Positions 9,358-18,464 of a stretch of DNA of 57,619 bases are shown piece by piece. Source of the DNA: Nostoc sp. KVJ20 (GTDB lineage Bacteria; Cyanobacteriota; Cyanobacteriia; Cyanobacteriales; Nostocaceae); the NCBI RefSeq assembly GCF_001712795.1, contig NZ_KV757561.1:1-57619 (forward strand), in the 5' to 3' direction. The notes beneath the pieces were generated by a model, which was given only the letters and a program-made list of their open reading frames with translations, made no database searches and was not told the DNA's origin. A program made the translations under genes and the position numbers. Numbering within the stretch: position 1 is the first letter of the stretch; each line of letters starts with the position of its first letter.

Positions 9358-9507
9358 AGGCACAACCAAGATTATATTTGTATTTTATTTATTATCCTAA
9401 TAAATCTAACAAACTTTGTTGTGCTACAGGACTTGATACTTAGGAAGTTTGTACTTATTTCGTGTAAGGAAATAGGGACAGTTTGGATTAATTTCACCAA
9501 TTGAGAA

Positions 9508-10203
9508 TTAATAGATTGTAAAAGAAGATTTAATGATATTGAGTAATGGCTGTATAAATATATCCACTATTGGCTTTGCAAAAGCAAGTAAAACTCCAAT
9601 AGTAATCGTCAAGACTAAAGTCTGTTTAATAGAATAATTTTCTACTTTTTTTTCCAGATCATCCAAACGTTTTACCAAATAAGGAAGAGAAGAAACTAAA
9701 TCAGGACGATTCATTAAATCAGTGGGAATTGAATTATAACCTATCTTCTTTCGAGGATCTTCATCATCTTGATCCAAGTCTGCATACCATATAGGAAAAA
9801 GCCTCTCCCCTTTTTCTACTTGAATGTTAATAGGTCCAGCATTATAAACAGCGAAAATTAGTTTGCCATTATAGCCAGGATCGACATGAAAACCTGAAAC
9901 ATTAATCAGTCCATCTGATTTATGTTTAAATTTCATTGAAATAAACGCAAGTGCATTGTTAGGAACTTTTATTGTTTCAGAAGTTATCAGAAATGCAAAC
10001 TGGCCTGGAGGAATAGGAACAGTTTCCTTCTCTCTAAGAATAATTTTTTTCCGTTCTCTCAGAGGTGTATCAGGAAGGGCTGAAATATAAACTTCTTCCC
10101 CTAAGCACAATTCGTATGATGCAGACTGAATTTGATCCTTATTAAATGGTTCAATTAAACTAGGAAGACGAGAATTCAAAGTTTGTGATGACCAAAAACT
10201 CAT
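9508..10203 (-). CDS. dCTP deaminase/dUTPase-fold protein with C-terminal membrane anchor, catalytic Glu lost
   Basis: A 231-residue protein. Residues 1-145 align with the dCTP deaminase fold: SASYELCLG at 27-35 (family GATVDVRLG), IPPGQFAFLITSE, then VDPGYNGKLIFAVYNAG at 107-123. In E. coli Dcd the last motif reads IDPGWSGCIVLEFYN and its Glu is the catalytic base; here it is Ala118, and the GRSS motif is replaced by KFKH. Deamination is therefore unlikely, while nucleotide binding may persist. Residues 172-190 look like a short coiled coil, and about 195-215 form a hydrophobic helix followed by an amphipathic tail, so it is probably membrane-bound. The start codon overlaps the MazG gene stop by 4 bases: same operon. 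Confidence 0.75.
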   Translation of the reverse strand: MSFWSSQTLNSRLPSLIEPFNKDQIQSASYELCLGEEVYISALPDTPLRERKKIILREKETVPIPPGQFAFLITSETIKVPNNALAFISMKFKHKSDGLINVSGFHVDPGYNGKLIFAVYNAGPINIQVEKGERLFPIWYADLDQDDEDPRKKIGYNSIPTDLMNRPDLVSSLPYLVKRLDDLEKKVENYSIKQTLVLTITIGVLLAFAKPIVDIFIQPLLNIIKSSFTIY

Positions 10204-11156
10204 TTTTTCCCCCGCAATATATCGTTAAGTGAATGTTTTATTTCTACAGAGGCTAAACGCATACTAGACTCTTCCAAATAGGTTATCAAGCGTGCATCAA
10301 GGTCAACGACTACCCTTCCTCCCCTATTTTTCTCTACCTGTCGCCAGACATCATAGCCCATCAGAATCGCCTTTTCCCAATCACCCAACGAACATTGAGA
10401 AACTTCTAAATGGGATGTCATATTTTTAATAGTCTTCAATAGTTGGTAATCTAATGTTGAAACTCCTTCTAAGAAACCGTGATTTTTGGCATAGCTAAAT
10501 ACAAGTGCCGATATACCTTCTTCAATGGCTATTGCACGGCCGCCGTCTTCAACCTCGTCAACACTATAATTACTTTTGCGCTTACGTTTAAGCATACTAC
10601 GAGTAATAACAGACCAACCTAAAACTGCGGCGTAGGAAAAATGGAAAACATCATGGAAGCGGTAGCCATCACTTGTATAGGAATTATCGGTGAGGTCATT
10701 TCCAATTTGTTGTTTGTTGATAAATGCCTTCATTTTGATTGAGTTATCTTTGCTTACCTCCGTAATTTCTACTTCAAACTGTCGTGGTAAACTTTCATTT
10801 TCGGGAAAGTCATTGTCGAATATGTAGGTTGTAGCTTTATCATCTATTTGTGCTAAATCTTTCCATTCCCAACGGTCACGGCACTTTCTCAGATTATCTT
10901 CTGCAATTTCTTCCAAATTCAGGTTAAACTTGCTTGCCAAGTTGGAAATATACCAAAGCATATCTCCCAATTCTTCCGCGATGCCTTCTTTAAATAGTTT
11001 GTGTGCATCACCGTCACGTAAATGTTTTTTATACTCAGTCATCAATGAACCAACTTCGCCAACTAAACCTAGTAGCGGTATGATTAGTTCAGTACCTTCG
11101 GCAGCAGGAATTTGATCTGTGTTCAGTGCTTGTGTTTGATACTCAGAAAAATTCAT
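10200..11156 (-). CDS. MazG-like nucleotide pyrophosphohydrolase with extra C-terminal domain
   Basis: A 318-residue fusion. Residues 1-100 are an all-alpha MazG-type NTP pyrophosphohydrolase: GLVGEVGSLMTEY (E34, E41) and AEELGDMLWYIS (E61/E62, D65) supply the ExxE...ExxD metal site. Residues about 165-300 form a separate domain with HDVFHFSYAAVLGWS (168-182) and EDGGRAIAIEEGISA (203-217). It resembles, from memory, the MazG C-terminal domain described in operons linked to DNA base hypermodification. Likely role: removing or sensing a particular (d)NTP, perhaps a modified one. It overlaps the downstream deaminase-fold gene by 4 bases and follows the DUF1643 gene by 103 bases. Confidence 0.8.
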   Translation of the reverse strand: MNFSEYQTQALNTDQIPAAEGTELIIPLLGLVGEVGSLMTEYKKHLRDGDAHKLFKEGIAEELGDMLWYISNLASKFNLNLEEIAEDNLRKCRDRWEWKDLAQIDDKATTYIFDNDFPENESLPRQFEVEITEVSKDNSIKMKAFINKQQIGNDLTDNSYTSDGYRFHDVFHFSYAAVLGWSVITRSMLKRKRKSNYSVDEVEDGGRAIAIEEGISALVFSYAKNHGFLEGVSTLDYQLLKTIKNMTSHLEVSQCSLGDWEKAILMGYDVWRQVEKNRGGRVVVDLDARLITYLEESSMRLASVEIKHSLNDILRGKK

Positions 11157-11259
11157 AATGAAACTGATCCAATTTCAAAGTTTTTGATTATAGGGATTAT
11201 CATTGAGAAAAATATAAATCTGAGAATACTTAAAAACTATCACTATTAAAGTCTCAAAT

Positions 11260-11790
11260 TCAGCTATTTTTATAGGGAAAAATAATTGGTTCTATATTAT
11301 TTTTAAGACCTCTTGGATGGTGTGGGTCTTTATCCTTTGTCAGCTTTAGGCAGTGAAGAGGTTGTTGACCAGAAATTAGATTTAGCACTTCTTGATTACG
11401 GTTATTAATTCTGGGATACTTACCCGTACCCCATGCCAAAATAATTAATTCAGCGCGTTTTGTTGCTTCTTGAATATGGAAGTTATTTTTTTCCCCTACA
11501 GGATCATTTACTTTGGGTTGGGAAAGTTCAGGAGGTTGTGTAGCAATATAAGCGAATAAATTAACCACTTCAAGAGAACCATACTTTTTCCAAAACTTGG
11601 CAAAGTCAATACATCTAGTAAGAGTGGAATCACCTTTCTTCTCGTCAGCCTTGCTTGGATTAAGCATTACAAAAGTAACTTGCGGCAAAGTTGCATCCCA
11701 TCTACACCATAGTGAGTAGCGATACTTTCTACTAATATCATCGTCGAACTTGACATCTCTTTCCATGTCTAGATATTTTTTTATTTCCAT
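11260..11790 (-). CDS. DUF1643 domain protein
   Basis: A 176-residue member of DUF1643. Family signatures: VMLNPSKADEKKGDSTLTRC at residues 41-60, VVNLFAYIATQP near 75-86, LAWGTGK at 118-124, and a HPRG motif near the C-terminus. The biochemical role is unknown. Such proteins recur in phages and in accessory regions of bacteria. It lies 45 bases after the hypermodification-type gene, in the same direction, and 103 bases before the MazG gene, which fits a single transcript. ATG start at 11790. Confidence 0.85.
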   Translation of the reverse strand: MEIKKYLDMERDVKFDDDISRKYRYSLWCRWDATLPQVTFVMLNPSKADEKKGDSTLTRCIDFAKFWKKYGSLEVVNLFAYIATQPPELSQPKVNDPVGEKNNFHIQEATKRAELIILAWGTGKYPRINNRNQEVLNLISGQQPLHCLKLTKDKDPHHPRGLKNNIEPIIFPYKNS

Positions 11791-11835
11791 GTATTTTACT
11801 CTTAATTAAAGTTGATTTATAAATAGTATAATTCC

Positions 11836-13098
11836 TTAAAATAGGCACAACTGATGAGGCTTTTCTAACTCGTAACTTTGCAAAAGGTTTGTTTTTTTAT
11901 TCTGAGTTTTCGGTTCAGATTTTTTCTTATTTTTTGATACATTGTCTGATGTTTCAGATGTTGTTTTTACCAGAGAATCTAACTTTAAACATAATTGTTG
12001 ACAGTTACTATTTAATCGCAGAGTCTCAATATATAATCTTGGCAATCTCTGTACTAAACTTTCTTGAATTTTATCGTTAATATGCCATTTGGGTGGATAA
12101 AAATAATCAATTGGTTGAGGCGTTGAAGTAAATTTTGATTTTATCTTTTTGCGATTACTTTTCAAGTCGGGAAATGCTGCCCGGCAGTATTTATCAGTTT
12201 CACAAAAAAGATTTTGGCAGTCTATAGCTTGTAATGGACGACCCCAGAGCGATTGAAAATTTAACCCTAACCGTTGAAACTCTCTTTCTTGGTTTTCAGT
12301 CATCCAATGAATTATATCAGTATATGTTTTACCATCTGTATCAATGAAACACTTGTTGATACCACGTTCGGCTCCTGGTCCTGCTATAGTAAAACTGTTT
12401 TCATCAAAGTTGATGATTTCACTATAGTTGATATCTGTGGCTAATTGGTAAGCCATAAACTTACCTAGCAATGGATATTCTTGAATAATATGAAAAACAT
12501 CTTCAAATTTTTTAGCTTTGACTATGCGATTATCTACTCTATCTTGGACAATCATTTTATCAATTAATGCCAAATGATTCTGGTGCTTCTTATCATAACC
12601 AAACTCTTTGCTGGCACAAGACATATATGCACTGGTATAAATGACATACCCAAGATTCATAGCCTCTTGTAATATATCTGAATATACATTTGAGTCGAAA
12701 TTAGACAGTGTAATATAATCTCCTATTTTATTTTCTAAGTATTCCCAGGTTTCTATTTTATTAAAGATTTTAAATAATAGAATCCGTAAAATTACTTCTT
12801 CTTCATTCTTGCTCCTATTTTCATCGTAAATTACGTTTTTGATCAGATATTGTGAAACGCGATCGCTTGCTCGATATGCATTACAAAATTTATAAGTATT
12901 AATAATCGGGTCACTCGTCCAGGGTGGTGGTACATTGTTAATTTTGTTGAAAAATACTTCCTGGCGCATAGTGGCAAATCGCCAATAGGTATCAAAAATT
13001 TCTTGTCTTACTTGCATACACTGTTCTCCTGGTTTGTCGTCATCATTTTCAAACCTATTTTTTATCCATGAGGCAAGATTATGCGACAACTGCCGCAT
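11836..13098 (-). CDS. 5-hmdU kinase helical-domain / thymine-hypermodification family protein
   Basis: A 420-residue protein. Residues 36-120 hold WRFATMRQEVFF, PPPWTSDPI, FCNAYRASDRVSQYLI and LLFKIFNKIETWEYL; later come GPGAERG (240-246) and CETDKYCR (299-306). From memory these are the conserved blocks of the helical domain in 5-hydroxymethyl-dU DNA kinases and related alpha-glutamyl/putrescinyl-thymine pyrophosphorylases of phages. No P-loop kinase domain is attached, so it may bind or act on DNA bases without being a kinase. The tail (310-420) is Lys-rich and low complexity. I prefer ATG 13098; a longer TTG start at 13122 is open. First gene of the four-gene minus-strand unit. Confidence 0.7.
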   Translation of the reverse strand: MRQLSHNLASWIKNRFENDDDKPGEQCMQVRQEIFDTYWRFATMRQEVFFNKINNVPPPWTSDPIINTYKFCNAYRASDRVSQYLIKNVIYDENRSKNEEEVILRILLFKIFNKIETWEYLENKIGDYITLSNFDSNVYSDILQEAMNLGYVIYTSAYMSCASKEFGYDKKHQNHLALIDKMIVQDRVDNRIVKAKKFEDVFHIIQEYPLLGKFMAYQLATDINYSEIINFDENSFTIAGPGAERGINKCFIDTDGKTYTDIIHWMTENQEREFQRLGLNFQSLWGRPLQAIDCQNLFCETDKYCRAAFPDLKSNRKKIKSKFTSTPQPIDYFYPPKWHINDKIQESLVQRLPRLYIETLRLNSNCQQLCLKLDSLVKTTSETSDNVSKNKKKSEPKTQNKKTNLLQSYELEKPHQLCLF

Positions 13099-13158
13099 AA
13101 TCTTCGTATCCGATCGCAACAACTCTTTTTAGCTTTTATCCACTGAATAATGTGATTC

Positions 13159-13839
13159 TCACGAAATACCAGGATCATCAGCAGTTTTGATCTCTTTCAA
13201 AATTCGTTCTACTTGGTTAACTTTTTCACCTCTATTCTGTTCTTTGAAAATATTTAAAGCTTTTTCTAAAGAAGATAGTGCCTCATCTTTTTTATTTGTT
13301 TGCCACAATGCCAGTGCAAAATTAGTCAGCCCCTCGGCATAATTAGGATTAATGTCTAGAGCTTTTTTATATTCAGCAATGGCTTCTTCCCAGCGACTTT
13401 GGCTTGCATAAACCATACCGATCGCATTGTGAGCTAGAGCGTATTTTGGCTGGAGGCGAATGGCTTCTTGATAGGCGCTAATTGCTTCTTCTGGTTTCTT
13501 TTGGCGAAAAAGCACATTTCCTAGTTGAAAGTGTCCAAAGGTATCTTTTGGGAATTGTTTAATTAATTTGCGTAAATTTTCCTCCGCACCTGTCAAGTCT
13601 CCCTGATTCAACAAAGCATTGGCTTGTTGCAGGAGTTGCGATCGCTCTGATGGCCCTGTATCGGAAAACTGTGCTAGTTTTTGTGGTTGTCTCTGTGCAT
13701 TCTGTTCTGGCGTATGCAAAGAAACTTTGCCCGGAACCGCTAACACTAATGGTGATAGACCAACTACAGTTATGATACTCAGCATCATGCCGCTAAAAGA
13801 TTGAACAAATGCTGATTTGGGTTTGTGCTTCACCTTCAT
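13159..13839 (-). CDS. Exported TPR-repeat protein
   Basis: A 226-residue protein with an N-terminal signal segment (about residues 14-37, ending near LVLAVPG) and four or so tetratricopeptide repeats from residue 65, for example FGHFQLGNVLFRQKKPEEA and YALAHNAIGMVYASQSRWEE. TPRs are scaffolds for protein contacts; the partner is unknown. Likely periplasmic or attached to the membrane. Not obviously part of the accessory unit next to it, since its composition and repeats are typical of core cyanobacterial TPR proteins. Confidence 0.85.
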   Translation of the reverse strand: MKVKHKPKSAFVQSFSGMMLSIITVVGLSPLVLAVPGKVSLHTPEQNAQRQPQKLAQFSDTGPSERSQLLQQANALLNQGDLTGAEENLRKLIKQFPKDTFGHFQLGNVLFRQKKPEEAISAYQEAIRLQPKYALAHNAIGMVYASQSRWEEAIAEYKKALDINPNYAEGLTNFALALWQTNKKDEALSSLEKALNIFKEQNRGEKVNQVERILKEIKTADDPGIS

Positions 13840-14018
13840 GGCCCTGAGTGCCTCAATAATGTTCTTATCTTTATGATAAATTGGCGTGTGTTAGCGCGTA
13901 ATGCGTCACAAGACAGACCGGTAAGGGTCGCATATATAAATGAGAGCCAGAGCGAATAGAATTCGCGGCTACACAGGCAAAGTCCGCCTCCGCGGACTAA
14001 GAAAAAATTGAGGGTTTG

Positions 14019-14038
14019 AAACCCACGGAGGTGGGTTT
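14019..14038 (-). terminator. Hairpin after acs
   Basis: AAACCCAC / GTGGGTTT arms with a 4-base loop lie 41 bases beyond the acs stop on the minus strand. There is no clean T run, so it may be a weak terminator or part of a Nostoc repeat that fills 13900-14060 (TCCGCCTCCGCGGA palindrome nearby). Confidence 0.45.
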
Positions 14039-14078
14039 TGTTTGTGTAGACGCGGTTTCTAACCGCCGTTTTAACTCT

Positions 14079-16052
14079 TCATGCGCCTTCCCGTAATTTA
14101 TCCAACACGCTTCTGTCTTCCAATGTCGAAGTATCTCCAGATACCTCTTGACCGGCAGCTAGATTCCGCAGCAAGCGCCGCATAATTTTACCCGATCGCG
14201 TTTTGGGCAAAGCATCGGTAAAGCGGATTTCTCCCGGACGTGCGATCGCACCAATTTCTTTAACAACGTGCAGTTTGAGTTCTTTAATCAGTTCCTCACT
14301 TCCCTGATAAGTGCCTTCTAGAGTCACAAAAGCAACTACTTCTTCACCCTTAAGATCATCCGGTTTACCCACTACCGCCGCTTCTGCAACCGCTGGATGC
14401 GAAACTAACGCGGATTCTACTTCCATTGTACCGAGTCGATGTCCTGAGACATTCAGTACATCATCCACACGACCCATCACCCAGAAGTAGCCGTCTTCAT
14501 CTTGTCTTGCGCCATCACCAGCAAAGTAAGTATATTTACCATCTTGGGGTAGAATGTGTTCCCAATAGGTGCGGCGGAAGCGTTCTGGATCGCCGTAAAC
14601 TGTCCGCATCATTCCTGGCCAAGGATGGCGAACTGCTAGATAACCGCCTTCGTTATTGGGTACAGTGTTTCCTTCCAAATCCACGACATCTGCGATAATT
14701 CCAGGGAAAGGAAGAGTTGCGGAACCGGGTTTGGTGGGAATTGCCCCCGGTAATGGTGTAATCATGATACCGCCAGTTTCCGTTTGCCACCAAGTATCAA
14801 CGATTGGACAGCGATCGCCACCAATTACTTTGTGATACCACATCCAAGCTTCTGGGTTAATTGGTTCGCCGACGGTTCCCAGCAAACGCAACGAAGACAG
14901 GTTTCGCGCATTGGGATGTTGTTCGCCCATTTTAATAAATGCCCGAATTGCCGTAGGTGCGGTATAAAAAATATTAACGCCGTATTTTTCAATTACATCC
15001 CAGAAACAGCCAGGATTAGAAGCACGGGGCGCACCTTCATACATCACCGTGGTTGCACCATTGGAAAGGGGACCGTAAACTATGTAGCTGTGTCCAGTAA
15101 TCCAACCTACATCGGCAGTACACCAATATACATCCGTGTCTTGCAGGTCGAATATCCATTTGGTGGTGATATGGGTATACAGATTATAACCAGCAGTTGT
15201 ATGGACTACGCCCTTCGGTTTGCCCGTGCTGCCGGAAGTGTAGAGGACAAACAGCATATCTTCGCTGTCCATCGGTTCGGCGGGACAATCTGCTGATACT
15301 CCTTTTTGCAAATCATGCCACCAATGATCGCGTCCGCCCAACTGCATATCAGTTTCTTGTCCAGTGCGTTTGACAACTAGGACATTTTCAACACTGGGAA
15401 CAGCACCATCAGCTAAGGCTTTATCTACCTGTTCCTTGAGAGGAACGATCGCATCTTTGCGCCAACCACCATCAGCCGTGATTACTAGTTTAGCTGTGGC
15501 ATCAATTAAGCGATCGCGCAAAGCTTCGGCACTAAAACCACCAAATACCACACTGTGGGGTGCGCCAATTCTGGCACAGGCTAACATTGCGATCGCAGCT
15601 TCGGGAATCATTGGCATATATATACCAACGCGATCGCCTTTTTGTACACCCAGTTGCTTCAATACATTGGCAAACTGGCAAACTTCCCGGTGCAGTTGGG
15701 AGTATGTGAGAGTACGCGAATCCCCTGGTTCTCCTTCCCAAATCAATGCTGCTTTATTTTTGCGCCAAGTACTGAGATGTCTGTCAAGGCAGTTGTAAGA
15801 AATATTAATTTTACCGCCAACAAACCACTTAGCAAAAGGTGGCTGCCAGTCTAATACTGTATCCCATTTTTGGAACCATTCTAATTCTGTTCCAGCCAAA
15901 TCTGCCCAAAATTGCTGCGGATCAGCTTTAGCTTTCTCGTAGAGGCGCTGATAGTCATCCAGGCTTTTGATATGGGCGTTTTGTGAGAATTCTGGAGCAG
16001 GATGAAAGAGGCGGTTCTCTTGTAGGATTGATTCTATAGTTGGTTGAGACAT
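14079..16052 (-). CDS. acs: Acetyl-CoA synthetase (AMP-forming)
   Basis: Converts acetate, CoA and ATP to acetyl-CoA, AMP and PPi in the cytoplasm. The 657-residue length is standard. Motifs in order: [16 protein letters not shown], the P-loop-like [15 protein letters not shown] (A3), [10 protein letters not shown] (A5), [15 protein letters not shown] (A8), and [11 protein letters not shown], whose Lys622 is the catalytic lysine that is reversibly acetylated in homologues. ATG at 16052. Transcribed alone, divergently from the nuclease-like gene at 16279, with a 226-base shared upstream region. Confidence 0.97.
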   Translation of the reverse strand: MSQPTIESILQENRLFHPAPEFSQNAHIKSLDDYQRLYEKAKADPQQFWADLAGTELEWFQKWDTVLDWQPPFAKWFVGGKINISYNCLDRHLSTWRKNKAALIWEGEPGDSRTLTYSQLHREVCQFANVLKQLGVQKGDRVGIYMPMIPEAAIAMLACARIGAPHSVVFGGFSAEALRDRLIDATAKLVITADGGWRKDAIVPLKEQVDKALADGAVPSVENVLVVKRTGQETDMQLGGRDHWWHDLQKGVSADCPAEPMDSEDMLFVLYTSGSTGKPKGVVHTTAGYNLYTHITTKWIFDLQDTDVYWCTADVGWITGHSYIVYGPLSNGATTVMYEGAPRASNPGCFWDVIEKYGVNIFYTAPTAIRAFIKMGEQHPNARNLSSLRLLGTVGEPINPEAWMWYHKVIGGDRCPIVDTWWQTETGGIMITPLPGAIPTKPGSATLPFPGIIADVVDLEGNTVPNNEGGYLAVRHPWPGMMRTVYGDPERFRRTYWEHILPQDGKYTYFAGDGARQDEDGYFWVMGRVDDVLNVSGHRLGTMEVESALVSHPAVAEAAVVGKPDDLKGEEVVAFVTLEGTYQGSEELIKELKLHVVKEIGAIARPGEIRFTDALPKTRSGKIMRRLLRNLAAGQEVSGDTSTLEDRSVLDKLREGA

Positions 16053-16278
16053 GATTACATTTACAAACGGTATTGTTACTGAAAACTATTTTTAGTTTAG
16101 TTGTGTTAGACGGTGTTTAGATTTTCGTTAAGCTAGGTAGAAATTGCCGAGTCATTTAGTTTACATTCATTTTCATCTACCGAAAGCAAGCGATTAAAAA
16201 ATTTAAAGACGTTTTACAACCTATTTACCAGGAATGTTGCAATATTGTAAGTAGTCTTGACAAACAAAGGCTGAAATT

Positions 16279-16923
16279 ATGACGCTTACCGTCGAAGCCA
16301 GTAGCTTATCACTCAACGATGTTCATCGCTTTCTTAAACTAGAAAAGCTTTCAAATGCTTCATTCACAGACTTCTTAACTCTAGAACCACTCTCTGAGTT
16401 TGAACAGCAGGATTTATTACGAATCAGAAACGACTTTGATCGTTATTTAAGCGCAGGGAAAATTTCTGAAGGATTGGTTAAATTTTTAACAATTGCACCC
16501 TTAATGCGGCTCTCAGGATTCTACGATGTGCCGATTCGGTTGACAATGGAAGATAGCATTGCGATCGCAGTTGAGGATGAAGACAGAAAAATCACCGGGC
16601 GGATGGATATTTTAGCAATCAACAATCCTCAAAGTAATATTGCGCCACCATTTTGGGTTTTAGTTATTGAAACAAAAAATAGTTCAGTCAATGTGATTGA
16701 GGGTTTACCTCAATTACTCACTTATGCTTTTAAGAGTTTACAGCAACAACCATCAGTTTGGGGTTTGGTAACTAATGGACAGCTTTATCAATTTGTTTAT
16801 CTAAGACATGACAACCAGTCAACTTATGAGTTAATGCCATTATTAAATTTGAGTGAATCTCCTGACGCAATAGAGTTATTACAAGTTTTCCAAGCCATCT
16901 GCAAGTTACCGAACTTTCAGTAA
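16279..16923 (+). CDS. PD-(D/E)XK-type restriction-endonuclease-like protein
   Basis: A 214-residue protein of a cyanobacterial family often labelled restriction endonuclease subunit R, though no helicase is present. The core reads GRMDIL (D110), FWVLVIETKNS (E131, K133) and EGLPQLLTYA (Gln145), a textbook D...ExK...Q series. It is a likely active nuclease domain of unknown target. Followed after 30 bases by a Uma2-family nuclease-like gene in the same direction, so both may be cotranscribed. Confidence 0.75.
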   Translation: MTLTVEASSLSLNDVHRFLKLEKLSNASFTDFLTLEPLSEFEQQDLLRIRNDFDRYLSAGKISEGLVKFLTIAPLMRLSGFYDVPIRLTMEDSIAIAVEDEDRKITGRMDILAINNPQSNIAPPFWVLVIETKNSSVNVIEGLPQLLTYAFKSLQQQPSVWGLVTNGQLYQFVYLRHDNQSTYELMPLLNLSESPDAIELLQVFQAICKLPNFQ

Positions 16924-16953
16924 AATAAACGTAGAATTGCGGGGCGATCGCTA

Positions 16954-17682
16954 ATGTCTGAACCTGCTACCCTAGAATTTATCTCTGATAATATTTCAGA
17001 GGATGAAGTTATTTTTCCTCCTGGCGATATACTGAGTGATGAACCACCCTTGGAAAGTGACCTGCACCGTGACCAAATCGATTTGCTGATTCGCATCCTT
17101 AAATTATGGTGGCGAGAGAGGCAAGATTTCTACGCTTCTGGCAATTTGACTATTTACTACAGTCCTAACCAGAAAAAATCAGAACATTTCCGCGGCCCAG
17201 ATTTTTTTGTAGTTTTGGGAACCGAGAAAAAAGACCGTAAGAGTTGGGTAGTTTGGCAAGAAGATGGCAAATATCCCAACATGATTGTGGAAATTTTGTC
17301 AAGTTCAACAACAGCCGTTGATAAAGGTTTAAAAAAACAAGTTTATCAAGATACCTTCCGTACACCAGATTATTTCTGGTTTGACCCTGTAACAATGGAA
17401 CTTCAGGGATTTCATTTAGTTGATGGTAAGTATCAAGAAATCCAAGTAACTACTGATGGACGTTTGTGGAGTCAGCAGTTAGAACTTTATTTGGGAGTTT
17501 ATGAAGGTAAATTAAGATTCTTCACTACTGAAAATCAATTGATACTATCATCAGAAGAATTGGCTGAACAAGAACGTTTACGTGCTGACCAGGCAGAAAG
17601 ACGCGCCCAACAAGCAGAGCAAGAAATTGCTCGACTACGGGAGGTTTTACGTACACAGGGCATCGACTCAGAGAATATTTAA
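16954..17682 (+). CDS. Uma2-family putative endonuclease with coiled-coil tail
   Basis: A 242-residue Uma2 protein. The nuclease core carries GPDFFVVLG (82-89), MIVEILSSST with E113, and DKGLKKQVYQD with D123 and K127/K128. The C-terminal 40 residues (EELAEQERLRADQAERRAQQAEQ...) are a charged coiled coil typical of the longer Uma2 subgroup, ending QGIDSENI. It follows the PD-(D/E)XK gene by 30 bases. Confidence 0.88.
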   Translation: MSEPATLEFISDNISEDEVIFPPGDILSDEPPLESDLHRDQIDLLIRILKLWWRERQDFYASGNLTIYYSPNQKKSEHFRGPDFFVVLGTEKKDRKSWVVWQEDGKYPNMIVEILSSSTTAVDKGLKKQVYQDTFRTPDYFWFDPVTMELQGFHLVDGKYQEIQVTTDGRLWSQQLELYLGVYEGKLRFFTTENQLILSSEELAEQERLRADQAERRAQQAEQEIARLREVLRTQGIDSENI

Positions 17683-17774
17683 TGACATCAAGAAATTAAT
17701 TCAGTACATTTTCAAGTTAAGATTTAGTTATAAATGTGTAAAAAAAGCGTTATCTTCTGAAAGTAGGGCATCGT

Positions 17775-18464
17775 TTGCAAGCAAAAGAGATTAAGGATAA
17801 GCTAAAGTCCCTTATCGAGCAAGCCTCCTCGATAGATTATAATTTAGCGAAAAAATTAGATGAAATCAATCGTTGGGTAAAGAATATCAAGCCAGGTTCT
17901 CTGACTGCAAAACCTTTTGTCATTGCTTTTCTCTTAGAGGTGATTACGGACTCTACCATTTGGCTGATCATCAAATCCTTACCTTTGGAAGAACAAAAAG
18001 CAAAGTTCGAGCAAATGACACCCATTGAGAGATATTGGTATGGTTATCTCTTTCCTAGATGGATTAATGCAAGTGACTCCAAGTTTTATATTTGGAAACA
18101 AAAATTGATGGCAGGTGAATTTAATCAGGTTGATGATGATATCATTAAATCAATAGCCCAAGATGTTGTAAGTCGAGAAGGTAGTTTTTGGCAGCGTTAT
18201 ATCGCCGACCTATCGATGGCAACAGACCTAATTGTAAGTAGTCGTAACAATCAACCACTGTGCATTCAAGTAACTAGTGTATCTGAAGAACTTAATTACC
18301 AAAAGTACCAAGCTTGGCAAAATACACTGCGATCGTGGGAAATAGAGAGAGGACTGTTCTTAAGTTACAATCCCAAGGACGCTAATTTTGTCAACCAGTT
18401 AGTCAACGTGGCCCTGTATAACAGTGATTACCTTTCTGGTGGCAAATATTTAAAATTTTCGTGA
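17775..18464 (+). CDS. Unknown protein, first of an overlapping pair
   Basis: Not recognised. 229 residues, no signal peptide. The only start is TTG at 17775, preceded by a GTAGGG that could be a ribosome-binding site. The middle holds KFEQMTPIERYWYGYLFPRW, and the C-terminal part holds ATDLIVSS then PLCIQVTSVS, followed by EIERGLFLSYNP. A D-x(n)-hhQVT pattern vaguely recalls a degenerate PD-(D/E)XK strand pair, but I would not assign it. Its stop overlaps the next gene's GTG by 4 bases, so the two are translationally coupled. Confidence 0.65.
   Translation: MQAKEIKDKLKSLIEQASSIDYNLAKKLDEINRWVKNIKPGSLTAKPFVIAFLLEVITDSTIWLIIKSLPLEEQKAKFEQMTPIERYWYGYLFPRWINASDSKFYIWKQKLMAGEFNQVDDDIIKSIAQDVVSREGSFWQRYIADLSMATDLIVSSRNNQPLCIQVTSVSEELNYQKYQAWQNTLRSWEIERGLFLSYNPKDANFVNQLVNVALYNSDYLSGGKYLKFS

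Noticed and set aside
9508..13098. Prophage fragment
   Set aside because: No integrase, capsid, terminase or replication gene and no att-like repeats were seen on either side; only the nucleotide-type genes recall phages.
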